A stretch of 64,000 nt of DNA from Jaltomata sinuosa. Lineage: Eukaryota > Streptophyta > Magnoliopsida > Solanales > Solanaceae. The position numbers were made by a program, and so were the translations under genes. The stretch lies in assembly GCA_003996215.1 (NCBI GenBank), contig QJPP01007246.1, forward strand, positions 1,073,501-1,137,500. Reading direction: 5' to 3'. The notes under the pieces were generated by a model, which had not been told where the DNA came from, made no database searches, and worked only from the letters and a program-made list of their open reading frames with translations. Shown in pieces: positions 1-11,194 of this stretch. Position 1 is the first letter of the stretch. Every line of letters begins with the position of its first letter.

Positions 1-237
1 TTGCCTTGTAATCTTGCTGTTTCATCCTGACGTTCCTTCCCACGAGCAGTGGTGGGTCCCACACCTGTGAGGCATCACTTATAGCCCAGAAATAACACTT
101 TTTCTGTCTTTTTATCTTATCAATACATTCCCATGCACATGTAGAAAACATGCATCATAGCTAACAAAACACACTTAAAAACTCCCAAAATCCTTAGTTT
201 TAAGCGTCAAAAGTGTCGTGAAATCCCGACACATCAG
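1..237. other. Unassigned LTR-like sequence at window edge
   Basis: No reading frame of interest. Near its right end it holds an inverted pair, GTGTCG and CGACAC, around 213-232, followed by ACATCA. On the minus strand this reads like an LTR beginning TGATGTGTCGGG. This could be the edge of another retroelement lying left of the window, or part of the Athila unit F before its protease fragment. Too little is visible to decide. Confidence 0.3.
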
Positions 238-242
238 AGGTA

Positions 243-2258
243 TGTCAAGCCCTGAGACTAAATAGACATAACACGGTGCTTAGGACCATAAGTGACCCCA
301 AGCTAACCCTTGCCCTAGTATAAACCAAGCATTTTGATTAACGTAAACATCTAGACAGAAGCTAAATTGAATTTTATTTAAGAGTTCAAAAATATAGACT
401 GAAAATCTCTGAATAAATGAATATGTGAGTTTGAAAATTAAAATGACTAAAAAGCTTAATTATCTAACTATATGTCTAAAAACCTCTACTGCTGATGAGT
501 TGCTGGGAAAAACCCCCAGCTAACTCCAAATACTGAAAACTAAATGACTAAGGAAAAGGAAGCATATAATATATCCTCGAATGATGAGGACTTACCACTG
601 GCTGTCACTAGGATGGCGCTGAGTCAAACTGATCGCAAAACTGAATCTAAGAACCTGAACCTGTATCATAATAGGATGCAACACATAGAGTATGCATTAC
701 TACTTCGAATATATTAAGCATGAGGGATATGCAATATGGCTGTATATATAAACATGCTAAAATATTGTTATGCAATTTAAATTGTAAACTGAACTATAGT
801 ACATAGGCTCAAAATATAATGATGCTTAAAAATCCAAAATGCAAGAGTAATTTGAAAAGCATAGTAAAAAGCTGTAAAAACATAAAATGAGGGCTTGATA
901 CACATACTGAAGCTAATATTGTGAGAGATCTTGTTAACTGACATAAACCACAAGAGATAGGTGTGGAGTCTGACGTATACGCCCTATCAAAAGGACCCAA
1001 TAGACCTTGCCAGGGTATAAAGGCATGACTGGCTTGATCACTAAACTGAGGCCCACTGAAGAGCTAAATAATCCTATGGTGGCAGGTAGTTCTGGGACTT
1101 CAGGGTACACTGAACACTAGTCCAACTCGGTGCTAAGTACTACTCCCAAAATTGATATGCTAGCTCATTTAAACTGAGGTCCTGAATTTCTGCGTCAGAA
1201 CTAGACTAATCTGAAATCATTATTTTGTGAAAACTATAGTTGGAAGCTAACTAAACCTTGTTTAAAACTTTAATACAGATATTCTGAGCTAGATTTTGAG
1301 ATAAACTAATCCATATGAAAGTACTACCAATTTAGGGCTAAGTTCTTGGTTTTTCAAACCTTTGTAAAATCCCAAGAAAATCATTGAAAACATTATATAA
1401 TTCATTAAAACAGTATAAAAACATGTACTAAGCATAAGAATTGAACTCTATAAAGATTTGCATAAGAGGTTAAGAACCCTAGTTTCTAAAGTCATGAAAT
1501 CAATGTAAAAGCCTGAGGTTTTGGGAATAAAAATGAACAAAACCCTTACTGAATACCCACATACCTGGTGGAAGAAGATTCCTGAAGGAAAGCTAAAGTT
1601 TGAAGCTTGGAGGGAGAAGCCCTAGGTCTGGATGGAGAGAAGAATCGCTCATGTTTTTTGTTTATAAGACTTGAACAAATGAATGAGGAAAAATGAACTA
1701 ATTTTGGGTTAAGAATTATTAAAATAAGCCTACAATGACTTATTATATAGTTAAAATAATAGGTAAAGGTCTAAACTACCCCTGAGAAATTAAATTAAAA
1801 ACTACTGGAAAAAATCAACCCAAGATTCCACGGGCACCAACCACGGCCCGTGGACTAGACCATGGTTCGTGGTTGGGTTTGTGGTTCCCTGGCCAAAAAG
1901 CTGGTCACAAGTCTGATTTCCACGGCCACCATCCATGGCCCATGGACTATTCCATGGCCCATGGACTATTACACGGTCCGTGGAACCTGGCCGTGGTTCT
2001 CAGACAAATTATTTGCCCTCTATCTGATTTTATGGGTGGAGTCCATGACTCGTGGACTGTTCCATGGTCTGTGGTTCCAACTCGTGGTACTGACCCCAAA
2101 TTGACTGGTCTCAGTCTGATTTCAATGGGCCTAGTACACGGCTCATGAAATATTCTACGTCTTGTGGATTTAGCTCGTGGAACCTACTGTCACTTTGACA
2201 GCTTAACACTTGGAATTTTTTAGGCTATTTCTAGGCTTAGAATTTCTAGGGTGTTACA
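243..2258 (-). mobile_element. Solo LTR (element B) of a Tekay-like chromovirus
   Basis: On the minus strand the sequence starts TGTAACACCC at 2258 and ends GGGCTTGACA at 243. It is flanked on both sides by the same five bases, AGGTA (238-242 and 2259-2263). No primer site or polypurine tract lies next to either end, so this is a solo LTR left by LTR-LTR recombination. The region near 560-690 (a direct-repeat style TGCATCCT...GATACAGG, then a GGTAAGTCCTC and ATTCGAGG block) matches the equivalent part of the LTR of element K in order and wording. A TATA-like TATATAATAAG lies at 1737-1750 on the minus strand. Upstream of it (1828-2180) is a cluster of CCACGG/CCGTGG words. Confidence 0.85.
1828..2180. 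repeat. CCACGG/CCGTGG palindromic-word cluster in solo LTR B
   Basis: Variants of CCACGG and CCGTGG (for example ACCACGGCCCGTGG near 1840, CCATGGCCCATGG near 1935-1965, ACACGGTCCGTGG near 1971) recur in both orientations about every 15-40 bases. The cluster lies roughly 80-430 bases inside the LTR start and about 80 bases upstream of its TATA-like box. Two overlapping short open frames here (1862-2148) are a by-product of this composition. Confidence 0.75.
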
Positions 2259-2457
2259 AGGTACATGTGAATGTTCCATTAGTGGAGTTGTTGCAAGAGG
2301 TAACAAAGCACGCCAAGCACTTGATAAGAATAGTTGCAAACAAGAGGCGCCTCACAAACTTTGAGACAATTGCACTTATTGAAGAGTGTAGTTCGAGAAT
2401 CAGAAAGAAACTTCTTCAAAAGTTGAAAGATCCAGGCAGCTTCACTTTCCAATAAGT
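2259..2457 (+). pseudogene. Athila/Tat-type polyprotein, start of the protease region (unit F), interrupted
   Basis: The frame from about 2262 reads VHVNVPLVELLQEV, then an ANKRRL...EECS...KLKDPGSF pattern. This is the conserved stretch just before the aspartic protease of Athila/Tat Ty3/gypsy polyproteins. The frame is cut at 2458-2462 by insertion of element A and resumes at 11195 with the protease core. Removing A and one copy of its target duplication restores continuity into EDRDVGRALCDLG, apart from a one-base frameshift near 2445. On the left it is separated from upstream sequence by solo LTR B. It is a non-functional fragment. The lineage is inferred from these motifs. Confidence 0.75.
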
Positions 2458-2827
2458 ATTGATGTAACGTCTGAGTCCATCATTATAGGTAAACTCTTCA
2501 TGCCAAGTTTTGAGTTAGAAAATTTCTGAGTTTGGGAGTTGGAATTTCTAGGCTAGGCTAGTCTCAGCCAGTTTCAGAGCAAGGGATGGTCTAGGGAAAT
2601 CTGGGTAAGGATTGGGTAATGTGTCTTGTAGTGATCTTTGTTTTTCTGTTAGCCAAGACATAGAGGAGTCCAAGGGACTTTTCAAAAGTGAATTCGGGTA
2701 AGTAAAACTCCCAGAATCGAGGTTGATGTGAAAGGGTTATTTCAAAATGGCGGGGATTCAAGGTGTGTTGTAAAATGGGCACTTTTCTAGGATTTTCTGA
2801 GTTTCTGCCCATGACGATCACTGTCAC

Positions 2828-2962
2828 TGCGCTATAGTGGTAACTGCTATAGCGGTAATATATTCGCTATAGCGGAAGTCAAACTTGGTCAGCACTGCCA
2901 TAACGGTAGGTTCTGTTATGGCAGCGGCGGCGCTATAGCGGTGTATGGACAACTATAGCAGA
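2828..2962. repeat. CGCTATAGCG palindrome cluster upstream of TATA-like box (A, 5' LTR)
   Basis: Repeats and variants of the perfect palindrome CCGCTATAGCGG occur about eight times in 135 bases (for example near 2832, 2850, 2870, 2905, 2932, 2953). The TATA-like TATTTAATG follows about ten bases after the last copy. Equivalent clusters are at 8345-8410 (inverted copy), 9352-9482, 45037-45178, 52386-52505 and 53056-53163, each followed by an ATTTAATGC-type or ATTTTAATGC-type box except in the inverted fragment. Confidence 0.8.
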
Positions 2963-3710
2963 CCGAGTTGGTATTTAATGCAAAAACTTCCCCAAAACGT
3001 TCAGTTTTTCCTCAACTGCATTTTAGAGAAGGGCAGGGAAATTTTAGGCAAATTTACTCCATTATGCATTATTGTTTGTCCTAAAGGTAAGGATTCTACT
3101 CCTCTAACTTTGTAGTATAATTCCTACGAGTAGAATTACTAGTTGTGAACTTGAGGGAAGGTTTGGAATGACCTAGGAATGGTAGAATCTAGCGAAAAAT
3201 ATGATTCTAGGGCGTAAAAGTTCTTGGGTCTTGATTATTCTTGTTGGGTTATGATCAATTAGCCTTAATTCCCTAAATGTAACCATAAGAATGGTAGACT
3301 TAGGTGAATTCATGGTGGAAAACCCCAGGAATGGGTGGAATGATCATAGTTTGGCCTGGGGAATGGGGATTTTATATAATTTAGGTATTTTAGGCCAGTT
3401 AATTAATTGTAGTTATTGAATGTTTGTTTTTAGACCAAGAACAAGCAAGTGCTTCGAAAAATGGGAAGGCTCTGATTCAATAGAGATTTTGAGTAATTTA
3501 AGGTAGGTTATGGTATTGATATTCCCAATATGCAATATGTGTTCATGTACTATAGCTTAGTATTGTGTGAGTTGCATGCTTAAGGAATGAGGTTATGAAT
3601 GTCTGCTTATCTGGTTATCAGTCTTGTGAAATGAACTTGTTTTGTTGCTTGTTGGTTTACAAGTATGATTTTGTTCATGGTTTGTTGATTGATTGGATTT
3701 GGTGTGACAT

Positions 3711-3862
3711 TCGGTTGGCTCGGGTTCTACACCTGGTATAGGATACAATTTGGTTGGCTCGAGTACCAAGCCTGGTACAGACACTATTTAGTTAGCTCGT
3801 GTATCAAGCCTGGTACGAGAATTCACAATGGTTGGCTTGGGTACTGCACTTGGTACGGGTTT
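3711..3862 (+). repeat. Tandem minisatellite with GTACC...GGTAC hairpin units (A, 5' LTR)
   Basis: Four imperfect copies of a unit of about 40 bases containing GGTTGGCTCGGGTACCACGC and then CTGGTACGGG. Each unit can fold on itself through a GTACCA/TGGTAC stem. It lies downstream of the presumed transcription start, so it would be in the 5' leader RNA. Homologous arrays are at 7440-7590 (inverted), 10228-10376, 45911-46021 and 53896-54010. Confidence 0.75.
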
Positions 3863-4236
3863 GCTTTACTTGCATTCTTTTGATGGTTCCATGAGTGGAC
3901 CGTGTTGTATTCTTGAATTGTGATTTCTGCATATGGTCCATGAGAGTCCAGGTGATTGTATGTAAATGTGAGATCGGTCTTAGTATAGGCTGGGATTACA
4001 TGTTGAAACATAGTTGGTCTCCTAAGGATCCTTGGTGGGTTTGGGTTGTGTGGATAAGACATGTGTTTATGGTCACTAATTTGTTCTTGATTTTTAACTG
4101 ATTATATGTGGTTCATAGGTGAAGGAAGAGACTTGTAGTCTAGTTACGTTGTTGATTTATTATATGTTTACTTTGCTTTACTTAGCTTTAGTTTATTGTT
4201 CATATCTTGTTTATTGGAGCTGGCCGATGATCCTAC

Positions 4237-4259
4237 CAGTACACGGTGGTTGTGTACTG
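4237..4259 (+). repeat. Conserved hairpin CAGTACAC/GTGTACTG in LTR
   Basis: A perfect 8-bp inverted repeat with a seven-base loop. The same stem is intact in all five family LTR copies that reach this far (7033-7055 inverted, 10734-10756, 46427-46449, 54518-54540), while the loop differs (GGTGGTT, GGTTGTT, AGTGGTG, AATGGTG). A conserved stem with a changing loop suggests a selected RNA structure in the leader or U5. Confidence 0.7.
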
Positions 4260-4699
4260 ATTCTACTCTTGCTTTTTTTTTTTGTGAGTATAGGAAATCT
4301 TTCGATGGCTGACGCACGACCTCACTTGTAGTCCTAGCGGTTCCAGATCTCAAGGGTGAGCTGCTTCGGTCGAGCTACCTTGTTTTCTTCTTTTAGTTGT
4401 AGCCCACTTGTTTCGGGCTTAAATTCTGTTTTGTTTTTGGGGTTGCATCCCCGTACTCTAGATTTGGTAGATGTTTTGGTAAGGTGACTTTCAGGTTCTA
4501 GGGAGGATTTTCGCAGGTTGTTTTTAGTTTCTGAATAAATGTGAATGTTAGTTTCTTTTATGCAACTGGTTTTAAGCTGTTAGTATTGCAAAGTGGTTGG
4601 TTCGCTCATCCGAGGGGTTTGGGTGGGTTCCACTTACGCCAGGTTGGGTCGTGATAATGGTTTGGGTGGGTGCCACTCACGGCAGGTTAGGTCGTGACA

Positions 4700-4711
4700 A
4701 AGATGGTATCA
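4700..4711 (+). other. Primer binding site stub of element A
   Basis: TGGTATCA at 4704-4711 follows the LTR end by four bases. It matches the start of a site complementary to initiator tRNA-Met (TGGTATCAGAGCC). The match stops at 4711, where the inverted protease sequence begins. This marks the left junction of the internal rearrangement. Confidence 0.8.
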
Positions 4712-5000
4712 AAACAAGTACGATAAACATGAGTCACTATCAAAGACTCTCCAACCGGGTTGGAAACATGGATAGGGGAATCAAGGATATCACAAATAAA
4801 ATCAAGACCCAAAGCAAACTTCATAGCAACATAAGAGTATGTAGAACCTAGGTCAAAAAGTACAGAAGCCATCTTATCACATACAAGAATTATTCCAGTG
4901 ATCACCGCGTCTGACGCCTCAGCCTCAGACTTTCCTGGAAAAGCATAATAGTGAGCCCGACCATCAATATGAGAAACTTCCCTGGCCAGCTGCGCCACTT
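4712..5000 (-). pseudogene. Inverted protease fragment of element A
   Basis: On the minus strand an open frame from about 4998 reads through SEAEASDAVITGIILV, then FDLGSTYSYV and THVYR. This is the aspartic protease region of the A/C/H family; C has FDPGSIYSY and H has YLGSTYSYV at the same place. The frame runs into the primer site and LTR end of the + strand 5' LTR, giving a chimeric tail of no biological meaning. Only the N-terminal half of the protease is present; the reverse transcriptase and integrase core are absent from this element. Confidence 0.8.
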
Positions 5001-6374
5001 CCCTACCCGCGCCACCATTACCCCTGTCTCCCCGACCTCCTTGAAAGTTACCTCGCTCACTCTATGGACGACCTCTAGCATGGCCACCTCTACCTGTTGG
5101 AACCACAGCCTTAGACTGTTGTTGATTGTGATTATGCATCTGTATATGAGGGCACTCCCTCTTAAAGTTACTCAGATCACCGCAATGAAAACACGCGCGA
5201 TTAAGATTGGGCCTGTTGGTATATGTGTAAGAAGCTCCCTAGCCTCTAGGAGCTAAAAACTGCTGACTAGTTCCAGGTAGACCACCTATGGCCACTGGCA
5301 GAGCTGACTGGATAGGACAGTCAGAGTACACCGGCTGATTGTGGCCCCTGGACTATGAACCACTGAAATTTTCATTGTTCCGGGACTTCTTGGCTAACAC
5401 TTTAGCCTTTCCAACCTTCTTGACCCCTTCTAACTTCTTGACATAGTCTGTGACCTCATTGAAGCTCTTCCCTGCTGAATTCATGTGCACGAACAACACT
5501 TGCAATTCAATATTCAAACCTTTCACAAACAACCAAATCCTCTCCTCTTCGGTGCCCAACAACTGCGTAGAAAAATGAGACAAGGCATGAAACTTGGCCT
5601 CGTAAGCGGAGACCGACATGGTAACCTGTTCTAGATCCAGGAACTCATCCTTTTTGCGATACCTCAAGGTATGGGGCACATAATTTTCCAAGAAGAGATC
5701 ATAAAACTCCATCCAAGTCGGCAGAGGTAAAATTGAGACCTCCATTATTGGTTAGCATCACCCTGCAGCTGAAAAGTGATGAACTCAACCCCATGCTATT
5801 GCACAATGACAAGCTTGTACAACCTCTCATAACAGTCCAATATGAACTCATACACATCTTCCTTCTCAGTGCCCTAAAATGTAGGAGGTTTCAACTTGAG
5901 GAACTTAGTCAGCATCTTGTGCTCATTCCCTGTCATAACTGGACCTAGAGTTGGTGTGAAAAGGTCATCTGTGCCCGATGCCGCATCCATCCTATGAGCT
6001 ACAATAACTACTAGTTGGTTGCCCAGAGCCTGATCTGCGATGCCCGTGGGGGTGGCTCCTGCACCAACTAGTCCACTCAAAAAGCTCCACACCTGCTGAA
6101 ATGCTTCGGGCGTGATAGAGGGAAGGCATGCACCTCAAACTGGTGCTGTCTGCACCTATTATGCGCCGTTCTCAACAACAACTTCAATTTCCTCTTCAAC
6201 CTGATCCTGAGGTGGATGAGGGGTGACCTCTCGTGCACCTGCAACGGCTTAAGATCCACCTCTGGCGGGTGCTGCTCTACCTCTACCCCTACTCATGTCC
6301 CTTCCTCTAGCTCTAAGAGCTAGGCCTGCTGTTGGGTCCGCTAGTCTCGATCCATTGTTCCTCGTATTAACCAT
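5001..6374 (-). pseudogene. Inverted gag of element A, broken
   Basis: The minus-strand start codon at 6374 begins MVNTRNNGSR, close to MVTTRNNGARP of C and H. It continues through an Arg/Gly-rich N-terminus, a PEAFQQVWSFLSGLVGAG block, MDAASGTDDL, MTGNEHKMLTKFLKLKP (about 5880-5960), a YVPHTLR...KKDEFLDLEQ segment (about 5630-5690) and a CCHC zinc knuckle at about 5150-5195. Several stops and frameshifts break it (around 5860, 5750, 5340). The order gag then protease is normal on the minus strand, so this block was inverted as one piece together with its leader and LTR. Gag would form the virus-like particle; this copy cannot. Confidence 0.82.
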
Positions 6375-6570
6375 CCATGGACAGAAGAGTGAAAGAGTCA
6401 GATAGCAATTTGTATCACCAAATACCAATTGGAATCAAGTTATAGCACAAAGGGAGAACGAAGAGAGAGTTTTCCTAAAGTCCTATAGCCTCTCGAAGAA
6501 AAGTACATACGTCTCCATACTATTTTGTAAGACTCTACTAGAATTGTTTTGGTACGACGAGATCAATGAA

Positions 6571-6593
6571 CCTAGGGCTCTGATACCATCTTT
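6571..6593 (-). other. Inverted primer binding site (initiator tRNA-Met type)
   Basis: Read on the minus strand, TGGTATCAGAGCCCTAGGT lies at 6571-6589, four bases from the LTR end at 6594. It is the complete version of the site that is cut short at 4704-4711, and it shows the inverted block carries its own LTR, primer site and leader. Confidence 0.85.
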
Positions 6594-8419
6594 GTCACGA
6601 CCTAACCCACCATTAGTGGCACCCACCCAAACTATTGTCATGACACAATTCGCCGTGAGTGGCACCCACCCAAACCCCTCGGATGAGAGAACCAACCACT
6701 TATCAATACTAACAGCTTACAACAAGTTGTATAAAAGAAACTAACATTCACATCCATTCAGAAACTAAAGACAACTTGCGAAAATCCTCCCAAGAACCTG
6801 AAAGTCATCATACCAAAACATCTACCAAATCTAGAGTACGGTGATGCAACCCTAATAACAAAACAAAGTTTGAGCCCAAAACAAGTGGCCTACAACTAAA
6901 AAAGAAGGAAACAAGGTAGCTCGACCGAAGCAGCTCACCCTTGAGATCTGGAACCGCTGGGACTACAAGTGAGGTCATGCATCAGGCGCTGGAAGATTGC
7001 CTATACTCATAAAAGAAATTCAAGTGTAGAATCAGTACACAACCATCGTGTACTGGGAGGATCATTGGCCAGCTCCAATAAATAAGATATGAACAATAAA
7101 CTAAAGCTGAGTAAAGTAAAGTAAACATGTAACAAGTCAACAATGTAACTAGACTATAGGTCTTTTACTTAACCTATCAACCACATATAATCAGTTAACA
7201 ATCAAGGATAAATCAGTGACCATAAACACATTTCTTATCCACATAACCTAGACCCACCAAGGATCCTTAGGACACAAACTATGTTTCAACATATAATCCT
7301 GACCTATACTAAGACCAACCTTCTATTTACATACAATCACCTAGCCCCTCACGAACCATAAACAAAAATCAAAATTCAAGAATACAATCTGATCCACTCA
7401 TGGAACCATCAAAATAATGCAATCAATCCAAGTAAAGCAAACCCATACCAGGTGTGGTACCCAAGCCAACCATTGTGAATTCCTGTACCAAGCATGCTAC
7501 CCGAGCCAACTAAATAGTATCCCATACCAGGCATAGTACTCAAGCCAATAAATTCGTATCCCATACCAAGCGTGGTACCAGAGCCAATCGAAAGTCATAC
7601 CAAATCCAATCAATCAACAAACCATGAACAAAAGCATACTTGTAAACCTACAAGCAACAAAACATGTTTATTTCACAAGACTGATAACTGGATAAGTAGA
7701 CATTCATAACCTTATTCCCTAAGCATGCAACTCACACAATACTAATCAATAGTACATGAATACATATTGCATATTGGGTATATCAATAACAATCACCTAC
7801 CTCGAATTACTCAAAAGCTCTATTGAACCGGAGCCTTCCCATTTTTTGAAGCTCTTGCTTGTTCTTGGTCTAAAAACAAACATACAATAACTACAATCAA
7901 TTAACTGACCTAAAATACTTGGATTATACAAAATCCCTATTCCCCAGGCCAAACTATGATCATTCCACCCATTCTCGGGCTTTCTTACCATGAATTCACC
8001 TAAGTCTACCATTTTTATGGATACATTTAGGGAATTAAGGCTAATTGATCATAACCCAACAAGAATAATCAAGACCCAAGACCTTTTACGCCCTAGAATC
8101 CCCTTTTTCCCCAAATTCTACCATTTCTAGGTCATTCCAAACCTTTCCCCAAGTTCACAAATAGTAATTCTACTCTATAGGAATTATAGTACTAAGTTAA
8201 AGGAGTAGAATCCTTACCTTTGGAATGAAAAATGATGAAAAATGGAGTAAATTCGTCTAAAATTGCCCTCCCCTTCTCCAATATGCAGTTAAGGAAAAAC
8301 TGAATATTTTGGAGAAGTTTCTGCATGAAATTATGACTTGGTCTGCTATAGTGGTCCGTACACCACTATAGCACCACTGCCATAGCGAAACCTACCACTA
8401 TAGCGGTACTGACCAAGTT
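6594..8419 (-). repeat. Inverted partial LTR inside element A
   Basis: On the minus strand this ends in TCGTGACA at 6594 and is homologous to the 5' LTR at 2880-4699. It includes the GTACC hairpin minisatellite (7440-7590), the CAGTACAC stem (7033-7055) and part of the CGCTATAGCG cluster (8345-8410). It stops inside that cluster at GACCAAGTT (8411-8419), where sequence switches to + strand integrase. The first few hundred bases of U3 are missing. With the upstream 5' LTR it forms a long inverted repeat with arms of about 1.8 kb. Confidence 0.85.
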
Positions 8420-8975
8420 GCTAGCGGTCCAAAGCAGGCAAAAGGAATATGCGGATCGCAAGATAAGAGACATGGACTTTCAGGTTGGTGAGCAGGTATT
8501 ATTGAAAGTGTTACTAATAAAAGGGGTTATGTATTTCGGTGAGAAGGGCAAGCTCAGCTCCCAGTTTATCGATCCATTTGAAGTTTTTGAAATTATAGGG
8601 CCATTGGTTTATAGGCTAGCACTGCCGCCTAGTTTATTAGAGGTCTACCCAGTCTTCCATGTATCCATGTTGAAGTGGTACCATGGGGAATAGTATTACA
8701 TTATTAAATAGGATGAGGTATTACTTGTCAAGGATCTTCAGTACGAAGAGGAACCGGTTGTGATTCTTGATCAGGATGTCCAAAAGCTGAGGACAAAAGA
8801 GATCAAATCTGTGAAAGTTCAATGGAAGCATCATCCGGTTGAGGAATCCACTTGGGAAACTGATAAGGATATGCGGGACAAGTACCCTCACTTGTTTGAG
8901 AGGTCAGGTACTACACTTTCCCTCTTTCTTTTCGTATTTTTTGGGTTTGATCATTCGAGGATGAATGATAAGTAA
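8411..8975 (+). pseudogene. Integrase C-terminus and chromodomain of element A
   Basis: The frame from 8418 reads LAVQSRQKEYADRK, then the GPF/Y-type module (VGEQVLLK...GKLSSQFIDPFEVFEI...YRLALPP...VFHVSMLKWYHG). After a stop near 8694 it goes on as YEEEPVVILDQDVQKLRTKE, KVQWKHHPVEESTWE and MRDKYPHLF, a C-terminal chromodomain with its conserved aromatic and WE residues. In the family this tethers integration to heterochromatin. It joins the inverted LTR at 8411-8419. The frame ends at about 8975, just before the 3' LTR. The catalytic core is absent. Confidence 0.85.
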
Positions 8976-8987
8976 ATTGGTATCTAT

Positions 8988-11194
8988 TGTAACAACCGGG
9001 TCCATCGTTATGGGTAAACTCTTCGTGCCAAGTTTTAAGTTAGAAAACTTCTGGGTTTGGGAGTTAAAATTTCTGGGCTAGGCTAGTCTCGACCCATTTT
9101 TGAGTAAGGTATGGTCTAGGAAAATCCGGGTAAGGATTGGGTAATGTGTCTTGTAGTGAGCTAGTTTTTCCATTAACCAAGATATAAAGGAGTCCAGGGG
9201 ACTTTTTGGAAGTGAATTCGGTAAGTAGAACTCCCAGAATCGAGGTTGACGTGAAGGGGTTATTCCAGAATGTCAGGGCTTTAAGATGTGTTGTAAAATG
9301 GGCACCTTTACGGGATTTTCTGAGTTTCTGCCTGTAACAAGCGTTGTCACTGTGCCATAGCGGTGACTGCTATAACGGTAAGATATACACTAAAGCAGAA
9401 GTCAAACTTTGCCAGCACCGCCATAGCGGTAGGTTCCACTATGGCGGCGGTGCTATAGTGGTGTACGGACTGCTGTAGTGGACCGAGTGGGGATTTAATG
9501 CAGAAACTTCCCCAAAATGTTAATTTTTCCTCAACTACATTTTAGATTAGGGCAGGAAAAGTTTAGGCGAATTTACTCCGTTTTGCATCATTTTTCATTC
9601 CAAAGGTAAGGATTCTACTCTCCTGACATAGTACTATAATTTCTATAGAGTAGAATTACGAGTTGTGAACTTGGGGAAAGGTTTGGAATGACCTAGCAAT
9701 GGTAGAATCCGGGGAAAAAGGGGATTCTAGGGTGTAAAAGTTCTTGGGTCTTGATTATTCTTGTTGGGTTATGATCAATTAGCCTTAATTCCCTAAATGT
9801 AATCGTAAAAATGGTAGACTTAGGTGAATGGTGGGAAAGCCTGGGAATGGGTGGAACGATCATAGTTTGGCTTAGGAATGGGGATTTTGTATAATCCTAG
9901 TATTTTAGGCCAGTTAATTGATTGTAGTTATTGTATGTTTGATTTTAGACCAAGAACAAGCAAGAACTTTGAAAAAGGGGAAGGCTCCGGTTCAATAGAG
10001 CTTTTGAGTAATTCGAGGTAGGTGATGGTTATTGATATTCCCAATATTTAATATGTGTTCATGTACTATAGCTTAGTATTGTGTGAGTTGCATCCTTAGG
10101 GAATGATGTTATGAATGTCTACTTATCCGGTTATCAGTCTTAGGAAATGAACATGTTTTGTTGCTTATTGGTTTACAAATATGCTTTTGTTCATGGTTTG
10201 TTGATTGATTGGATTCGGTGTAACATTCGGTTGGCTCGAGTACCACGTCTGGTACAGGATACAATTTGATTAACTCGGTTACCACGCCAGGTATGGTACA
10301 CTATTCGATTGGCTCAGGTACCATGCCTAGTACGGGAATTCACAATGGTTGGCTTGGGTACCACGCCTGGTATGGGTTTGCTTTACTTGCATTAATTGCA
10401 TTCTTTCAATGGTTCCATGAGTGGACCGGGTTGTATTCTGGAATTGTGATTTTTGAATATGGTCCATGAGAGGCCGGGTGATTTTATGTAATTGTGAGGT
10501 CGGTCTTAGTATAGGTTAGGATTGCATGTTGAAACATAGAGGTTGTGTGGATAAGACAAGTGTTTATGGTTACTGATTTGTCCTTGATTGTTAACTAATT
10601 ATATGTGGTTGATAGGTTAAGGAAGAGACCTATAGTCTAGTTACGTTGTTGACTTATTATATGTTTACTTTGTTTTACTCAGCTTTAGTTTATTGTTCAT
10701 ATCTTGTTTATTGGAGTTGGCCGATGATCCTACCAGTACACGGTTGTTGTGTACTGATTCTGCTCTTGTTTTTCTTTTGTGAGTACAGGCAATCTTTTGG
10801 CGGCTGACGCACGACCTCACTTGTAGTCCCAGTGGTTAAAGATCTCAAGGGTGAGCTGCTTCGGTCGAGCTACCTGATTTTCTTATTTTAGTTGTAGCCC
10901 GATTATTTTGGGCTTACACTCTGGTTTATTTTTGGGGTTGCATCCCCGTACTCTAGATTTGGTAGATGTTTTGGTATGGTGACTTTCAAGTTCTAGGGAG
11001 GATTTCCGCAGGTTGTTTTTAGTTTCTAAATAGATGTGAATGTTAGTTTCTTTTATGCAACTGGTTTTAAGCTATTATTATTGCTAAGTGACTGGTTCGC
11101 TCATCCGGGGGATTTGAGTGGGTGCCACTCATGGCAGGTTGGGTCATGAAAATGGTTTGGGTGGGTTCCACTCACGACGGGTTGGGTCGTGATA
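8988..11194 (+). repeat. 3' LTR of element A
   Basis: Starts TGTAACAACCGGG and ends TCGTGATA (canonical ACA changed to ATA), then the target duplication ATTGA. It carries the same modules as the 5' LTR: the CGCTATAGCG cluster at 9352-9482, an ATTTAATG box near 9491, the minisatellite at 10228-10376 and the CAGTACAC stem at 10734-10756. The bases just before it (AAATTGGTATCTAT) are not a purine tract, as also in C. Confidence 0.87.

Larger units (their letters stand above)
2463..4699 (+). repeat. 5' LTR of element A
   Basis: Starts TGTAACGTCT and ends GTCGTGACA, followed after four bases by a primer-site start. It contains, in order: a palindromic cluster built on CGCTATAGCG (2828-2962); a TATA-like TATTTAATG at 2972; a run of imperfect repeats holding GGTTGGCTCG...TACC...GGTAC (3711-3862); and a stem CAGTACAC/GTGTACTG (4237-4259). 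All of these recur in the other LTRs of the family. Confidence 0.88.
2463..11194 (+). mobile_element. Chromodomain Ty3/gypsy element A, internally rearranged
   Basis: This is an 8.7 kb insertion bounded by direct LTRs and by the five-base duplication ATTGA (2458-2462 and 11195-11199). Its target is the Athila protease reading frame, which is continuous across the site once A is removed. Layout: 5' LTR (2463-4699), primer-site stub (4704-4711), an inverted block (4712-8419) holding protease, gag, primer site and a partial LTR in reverse, then the integrase C-terminus with chromodomain (8411-8975) and 3' LTR (8988-11194). Reverse transcriptase, RNase H and the integrase core are missing, so A is non-autonomous. 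The same family is represented by C and H at the right of the window. It looks like a chromovirus of the Tekay/Del or Galadriel kind; the exact clade is not settled. Confidence 0.88.

Noticed and set aside
1862..2148. Two overlapping open frames rich in Trp, His and Gly
   Set aside because: They run through the CCACGG/CCATGG palindrome cluster of a solo LTR; open reading is a consequence of the repeated words.
4687..4851. Open frames across the LTR end and primer site (4597-4851 and the tail of the minus-strand frame 4687-4998)
   Set aside because: They cross the artificial junction between LTR and inverted protease in element A and are chimeric by position, not fused genes.
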